Assembly (NCBI GenBank): GCA_002686955.1
Contig: NYZA01000229.1
Location: 1 to 10,375 of the forward strand
Origin: Gemmatimonadota bacterium
GTDB lineage: Bacteria > GCA-2686955
DNA: 10,375 bases
Reading direction: 5' to 3'
Within the stretch, counting starts at the first letter, position 1. Each line of letters starts with the position of its first letter. Under the pieces are notes generated by a model that did no database searches, was not told the origin of the DNA, and saw only the letters and a program-made list of their open reading frames with translations. This document shows positions 6,974-10,375 of the stretch, one piece after another. Made by a program: the position numbers and the translations under genes.

Positions 6974-7349
6974 CTCCGGATCCGTTCCAGATAAAGTCCA
7001 TAAAGGATCGCTGTCAATCCTCTTGGACTTTCCTGCGCAATCGCGCGCGCTGGGGAGTAGTACACGCTCCTAGGCGACGGTCTCCTCGCCAGCGCCGGCG
7101 GCTCTCAGTCGAGAAGGCATCATCAGGGCGAATCCGACCCATGTCCACCAGAGAAGGCGCGGGAGATCCGGAAGAGAGGGAAGGGAGACAACGAAGTAGG
7201 GGCGCGATGATTCGAATCTCCGATATGCTCACTGTTGGAAACTCTGCTTGAATTGGCAACTCACGAGAGTCCAATGCGAATCTAACTTCGGCCTCGCCCT
7301 CATTTGCGAGGCGCACAGCTCTCCGTGTCACACGAGTGAGAGGCGAAGA
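6974..7349. other. Intergenic region upstream of the DUF1566 gene
   Basis: About 375 bases without a convincing gene; the short ORFs on both strands have unrecognisable, Arg/Ser-rich translations. A promoter for the gene at 7350 should lie here. TTGGCA occurs at 7253-7258, but no -10 element is well spaced from it, so I do not call a promoter. Confidence 0.4.
7339..7343 (+). promoter_or_regulatory. Ribosome binding site of the DUF1566 gene
   Basis: AGAGG six bases before the ATG at 7350. It selects that start over the upstream TTG at 7248, which has no signal peptide directly after it. Confidence 0.6.
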
Positions 7350-8888
7350 ATGAGCTCCATGCATCAACCCTTGCTGGGGGGGGCGCTCCTCACTCTGGCA
7401 ATTGCGACGATCTCATCGGCGTTTGTTGTCGTGGACACCAGTCAAGAAGCTTGCTTCGACACAAGCCTCGTGATCACCTGCCCCGCCGAGGGGAGTGATT
7501 ACTACGGCCAAGATGCACAATACTCCGGGCCCATGCCCGGCTATACCGACCATGGAGACGGAACGGTTACCGACCACCAGACTGGCCTGATGTGGCAGCA
7601 GGATCCCGGTGAGAAGATGACCTACGACGAGGCCAAGGCGGGGGCGCCGACCTTTGACCTCGCTGGATACACCGACTGGCGCCTGCCGACCATCAAGGAG
7701 CTCTATTCACTCATCCGTTTCGACGGCACCGACCCATCGGGCTACGGGGGATCCGACACCTCTTTTCTCGTGCCCTTCATCGATGCAGACTACTTTGTCT
7801 TCGAGTATGGAGACCCGGACCAGGGGGAGAGGATCATCGATTCCCAGTACGCGTCCTCCACCGAGTCCATCGGCTACGTGGGTGACTATGAACAGCTTTT
7901 CGGAGTGAACTTCGCCGACGGTCGAATCAAGGGCTATTGGACCGCACCCAATCCTGAATCTCCAGACGGCAAGGAGTTCTTTGTCCAATACGTGCGCGGC
8001 GACACCGGGTACGGAGAGAACGAGTTCATCGACAATGGTGATTTCACCGTGACCGACAATGCCTCGGGGTTGATGTGGCTACAGGTGGACAGCGGCGAGT
8101 TCGGCGTGGGCGAAGCGGGCGACGGCGCCCTGAAATGGGCCGAGGCTCTCCAATGGGCAGAAACCCTGGAGTTCGCCGGCCACGGTGACTGGCGACTGCC
8201 CAATATCAAGGAGCTCCAGAGCATCGTCGACTACACGCGGGCCCCTTCCATCACCGAGAGCGCTGCCATCGATTCCATTTTCGTGAGCACTGCGATCATC
8301 GACGAGCTGGGGGCCACCAACTATCCCTACTACTGGAGCAACACCACGCACTTCAACTGGCTCGACACCGGTCCCAATGCCTCGTATGTGGCCTTCGGTG
8401 AAGCCCTGGGCTACTTGGACGACGAATGGCAGGACGTGCACGGAACCGGCGCCCAACGGAGCGACCCCAAGACTGGCGATCCCGACGATTATCCCCAAGG
8501 TCACGGGCCCCAGGGCGACGCGATCCGAATCTACAATTTCGTGCGACCTGTTCGGGGTGGCTTGGTGGGCGTGTCATACGGTCCCGATGGGGCGCCTCCG
8601 GCGCCGGCGCTGCGAGCCCGGCTGTCGCAAAACCACCCCAATCCCTTCAATCCTCACACCCAGATTCGCTTCGAGTTGGAGTCCCGGGGGGGCGCCACCC
8701 TGCGGATCTTCGATGCACGGGGAGCCCTGGTGACGACTCTGGTGGAGGCGCAGCTCGAGGCTGGCCCCCACGTGCTGGGCTGGGACGGGCGCAACTCAGC
8801 GGGCATAGGCGTCCCCAGCGGGCTCTACTTTTACGCGCTGGAAGTTGGTGGACACATACAATCCCGCAAGATGATCTTGCTGAAGTAG
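7350..8888 (+). CDS. Secreted protein with two DUF1566 repeats and a C-terminal FlgD-like sorting domain
   Basis: 512 residues. A signal peptide occupies about residues 1-25 (hydrophobic GGALLTLAIATISSAFVVV). The first DUF1566 (Lcl-type) unit starts near residue 65 with DHGDGTVTDHQTGLMW and TDWRLPTIKEL. A second, homologous unit starts near 228 with DNGDFTVTDNASGLMW, followed by GDWRLPNIKEL and YYWSNTT. A short linker leads to LSQNHPNPFNPHTQIRFEL (about 425-443) and a FlgD-Ig-like beta domain (LRIFDARGALV, LGWDGRNSAGIGVPSGLYFY) ending KMILLK. This last part is the usual C-terminal domain of secreted proteins in FCB-group and candidate-phylum bacteria and probably directs export or surface anchoring. 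Acidic composition fits an extracellular protein. DUF1566 function is unknown; carbohydrate or surface binding has been suggested for relatives. It appears complete. Confidence 0.88.
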   Translation: MSSMHQPLLGGALLTLAIATISSAFVVVDTSQEACFDTSLVITCPAEGSDYYGQDAQYSGPMPGYTDHGDGTVTDHQTGLMWQQDPGEKMTYDEAKAGAPTFDLAGYTDWRLPTIKELYSLIRFDGTDPSGYGGSDTSFLVPFIDADYFVFEYGDPDQGERIIDSQYASSTESIGYVGDYEQLFGVNFADGRIKGYWTAPNPESPDGKEFFVQYVRGDTGYGENEFIDNGDFTVTDNASGLMWLQVDSGEFGVGEAGDGALKWAEALQWAETLEFAGHGDWRLPNIKELQSIVDYTRAPSITESAAIDSIFVSTAIIDELGATNYPYYWSNTTHFNWLDTGPNASYVAFGEALGYLDDEWQDVHGTGAQRSDPKTGDPDDYPQGHGPQGDAIRIYNFVRPVRGGLVGVSYGPDGAPPAPALRARLSQNHPNPFNPHTQIRFELESRGGATLRIFDARGALVTTLVEAQLEAGPHVLGWDGRNSAGIGVPSGLYFYALEVGGHIQSRKMILLK

Positions 8889-8961
8889 GTGCGCGGATCG
8901 TCCCCACCGCTCTCACCAATCTCCCTCCCTGGTGCGGGGAATAGGGTCGAATCTCCAAGAA

Positions 8962-8966
8962 GGGAG
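8962..8966 (+). promoter_or_regulatory. Ribosome binding site of the cyclase fragment
   Basis: GGGAG eight bases before the ATG at 8975, so the start of the broken gene is still well formed and could be translated. Confidence 0.55.
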
Positions 8967-8974
8967 AGATCACG

Positions 8975-9259
8975 ATGTCTCGCATGCTCGCCAATCTCGC
9001 ATCTCTGGCCTCGGTCCTAAGTGTCCTGGGAAGCCCCGCTCTCGCCGCGCCGCCGCAACAGCCTTTCGATCTCCGCGCCGCGCGGATGGTGGATCTCACC
9101 CATCCCCTCAACGACGCCACGCTCTTCTGGCCCACCTCGCCTTCCTCTTTCGAACTCGACGTCCTCCACCACGGCATGACCGAGGGCGGTGTCTCGGTAC
9201 CATTCGATCGGGTAGAGCGCATCGCGCTCACTGAAAAGGCGGCGCCATTCCTTCGTTGA
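8975..9259 (+). pseudogene. Truncated cyclase-family (kynurenine formamidase-like) protein, N-terminus only
   Basis: The 94-codon frame starts with a clear signal peptide (cleavage near SPALAA, residue 24-25). It continues with the family's opening MVDLTHPLNDATLFWP (38-53) and a segment ending HHGMTEGG (65-72). In intact members (about 230-280 residues) this is followed by the metal-binding HxGTHxDxP motif and the rest of the fold. Here the sequence changes at about nucleotide 9191 into unrelated residues and stops at 9257. All catalytic and metal-binding residues are missing, so the product cannot be an enzyme. The intact family hydrolyses amides or lactones such as N-formylkynurenine. The fragment's 3' end overlaps, tail to tail, a minus-strand gene fragment, which suggests a deletion or insertion junction between about 9190 and 9230. 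Confidence 0.7.
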
Positions 9260-9840
9260 CAACGTACTCCGCAACGCCACTCCGGAAGTAGATCCGGAGC
9301 ACATCGTCGCTGAGGATCATGCGGCTGCCTCCGGCGGCGGGCATGTGCAACTCTTGGCCAAATTGGCCGTTTTCGATGGGATAGCTGCGCAATAGACCAT
9401 TCTCGTTCAGGAAAAGAGCCTGGTTCTCGAGTGGAATCGCCGACAGATAAAAGTCTGCTACAGAGAGGGTGTCGCTCAGACAAGGGGTCTCCGGCACGCG
9501 CCAATCGATCAGATAGACCCTGAAATCGAACGGCGCTTCCCAATCCTGCGCCAACACCCAACCGTCTCGACTTCGGAAACCCCACCACGGCTCGAAGTCG
9601 CCGTCGGTGGGGTAGCTGCCTCGCAGATAGGGGCCGCCCATGTCGGAGCAGTCGTGAACACGGATGTAGTCGGTGTCGCTCTCTATGATGTGAGTAACCA
9701 CGCCGTAGAGCTGCAAGTCTAACGACCAGTTGCCCGATCCAGTCAGGGTGGTTCGGATCCGCGGGGCCATCGGTCGAGTAGATCATCCAGGTCTCCCAAG
9801 CAAAGTCCTCTCCATCGTCCAGAATCCACCACCTACGCCC
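9228..9840 (-). pseudogene. Unidentified protein fragment with a frameshift
   Basis: The frame from 9770 to 9228 has coding-like composition, with many Asp/Trp/Tyr and little Arg (GVVTHIIESDTDYIRVHDC, FRVYLIDWRVPETPCLSD, MILSDDVLRIYFRSGVAEYV). It has no good start: a stop lies five codons upstream of its ATG. In the adjacent frame just upstream (about 9840-9767) the sequence reads WWILDDGEDFAWETWMIYST, also coding-like. Dropping one base of the GGGG run at 9763-9766 joins them smoothly as YSTDGPRIRTTLTG. I therefore read one gene with a +1 change in a homopolymer (mutation or sequencing error) and no recognisable N-terminus before about 9840. No family recognised; the Trp/Asp-rich character suggests an extracytoplasmic beta protein. 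Confidence 0.5.
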
Positions 9841-10280
9841 GACATCGGCCGGCTGACCGGCCCCGGCGGGCGCCCGAACGTGAGGAATCCTCCTCTTGGC
9901 GCCGCACGGGATGGGGCCGACGCCCGCGTACGCAAGGGCATGCCGACATCCGCCACATCGGACACCCGGCCCGAATGACCAGATCGAAGCGCTCGAAAAG
10001 GGGCATCGGGACGGCGCCGAAGGCTACCCCTCTCGTATCGCTCTCCTGATTCGCGAAGCGAAGAAGACGGCGTTCTTCGCTTCGTGAATGAGGAAAGCGA
10101 GTTGAATTTGGTGGTGGATCCAGGCGGATTCCCAGCGTTTCGACATTGGCGCGGGATCCCCGGGAGGACCGCGCACTGGGGGCGAGTTTCCGCAATTCAA
10201 AGCCAGGTACGCCCCCTGGCTCCGCTCCTCCGAACCGGCGATTCAGTGTGCTCACACCGGCAACACAGTTTCGCTCTCCT
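9841..10280. other. Region with no recognised gene
   Basis: Several frames are open here, the longest a 168-codon minus-strand frame at 9833-10339, but the translations are Arg/Pro/Ser-rich and resemble no family. One minus-strand frame continuous with the fragment on its left reads RCGGCRHALAYAGVGPIPCG at about 9948-9889, cysteine-rich but not interpretable. The only clear structure is the hairpin at 10038-10100. Confidence 0.4.
10038..10100. repeat. Long imperfect hairpin (28-bp stem)
   Basis: The arms at 10038-10065 and 10073-10100 pair over 28 positions with two mismatches and one G-T wobble, around a 7-base loop GACGGCG. The core is TTCGCGAAGCGAAGAA against TTCTTCGCTTCGTGAA. There is no T-tract on either side. 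It could be a REP- or MITE-like palindrome or a structured transcript end for the minus-strand gene on its right, whose stop lies about 180 bases away. Confidence 0.6.
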
Positions 10281-10375
10281 TCATCGCTCGGTCTTGGGCT
10301 CGTGCCCGAAGGCCCGCCCCGCCCGCACGATCTCCACATCGACCAGATCGCTCGCCTCGATCGAGCTCCCGAAGA
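10281..10375 (-). CDS. C-terminal end of an unidentified protein, cut by the window edge
   Basis: Thirty codons and a TGA. The translation begins FGSSIEASDLVDVEIVRAGR and ends HEPKTER. The SDLVDVEIVRAG pattern resembles the beta-strand of a small OB-fold or TRAM-type C-terminal domain, such as those closing radical-SAM methylthiotransferases. That is a guess from very little sequence. The overlapping larger frame in this place is less protein-like. Confidence 0.4.
   Translation of the reverse strand, partial: FGSSIEASDLVDVEIVRAGRAFGHEPKTER

Noticed and set aside
7014-7367. 117-codon minus-strand frame upstream of the DUF1566 gene
   Set aside because: No conserved motif, no ribosome binding site, Arg-rich tail; it also overlaps the start of a well-supported gene.
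8901-8940. Possible terminator after the DUF1566 gene
   Set aside because: Only a weak, bulged CCCCACC/GGTGCGGGG pairing with a 22-base loop and no T-run.
9896-10087. Small plus-strand ORF ending in REAKKTAFFAS
   Set aside because: Its last part is simply the translation of the hairpin arm; no start signal or similarity.
9833-10339. 168-codon minus-strand frame near the right edge
   Set aside because: Runs through the long hairpin and a different, more protein-like frame at 10281-10375; composition is Arg/Ser/Pro-rich without motifs.
1-10375. CRISPR array, tRNA or rRNA genes
   Set aside because: No regularly spaced direct repeats and no tRNA- or rRNA-like sequence seen on either strand.

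Overview
The window is high-GC bacterial DNA from an accessory-rich chromosomal region. Two things point to a candidate-phylum bacterium of the FCB/Eisenbacteria-Latescibacteria kind. One is the C-terminal PNPFNP + FlgD-like sorting domain on a secreted protein. The other is an anaerobe-style biotin cluster. This taxonomic placement is inference; no rRNA or marker gene is present.

Left part (1-1813): a secreted multidomain hydrolase on the + strand, with a signal peptide, a CBM20-like starch-binding module, a second starch-binding-like module and an Esterase-D/Fes-type alpha/beta hydrolase domain. It ends tail to tail with the biotin operon. A perfect 8-bp hairpin lies over the convergent gene ends.

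Centre (1823-6064, minus strand): a tightly packed biotin operon transcribed bioB-bioF-bioA-bioD. Every junction overlaps by one to four bases (TGATG, TGATG, TTGA). It covers all steps from pimeloyl-CoA/ACP to biotin: KAPA synthase, DAPA aminotransferase, dethiobiotin synthetase and biotin synthase. No bioC/bioH/bioW/bioZ for pimelate supply and no BirA/BioR-type operator was seen. BioB looks like the second biotin-synthase subfamily, with Ser where the classical enzyme has its first [2Fe-2S] cysteine. BioA resembles the Bacillus (lysine-using) BioA/BioK branch and carries a four-cysteine insertion.

Upstream of the operon (6110-6973) is debris. A minus-strand ORF joins the start of a secreted beta-helix protein to what looks like the last residues of a CHAT-domain protein. 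Next to it is a 167-bp MITE-like palindromic element with perfect 35-bp terminal inverted repeats.

Right part (7350-10375): a secreted protein with two DUF1566 repeats and a FlgD-like sorting tail appears intact. It is followed by a cyclase-family gene broken after about 72 codons, a tail-to-tail fragment of an unidentified minus-strand gene with a probable 1-base frameshift, a long hairpin near 10038-10100, and the last 30 codons of a minus-strand gene running off the window. The right part therefore reads as a rearrangement scar beside an intact housekeeping operon.
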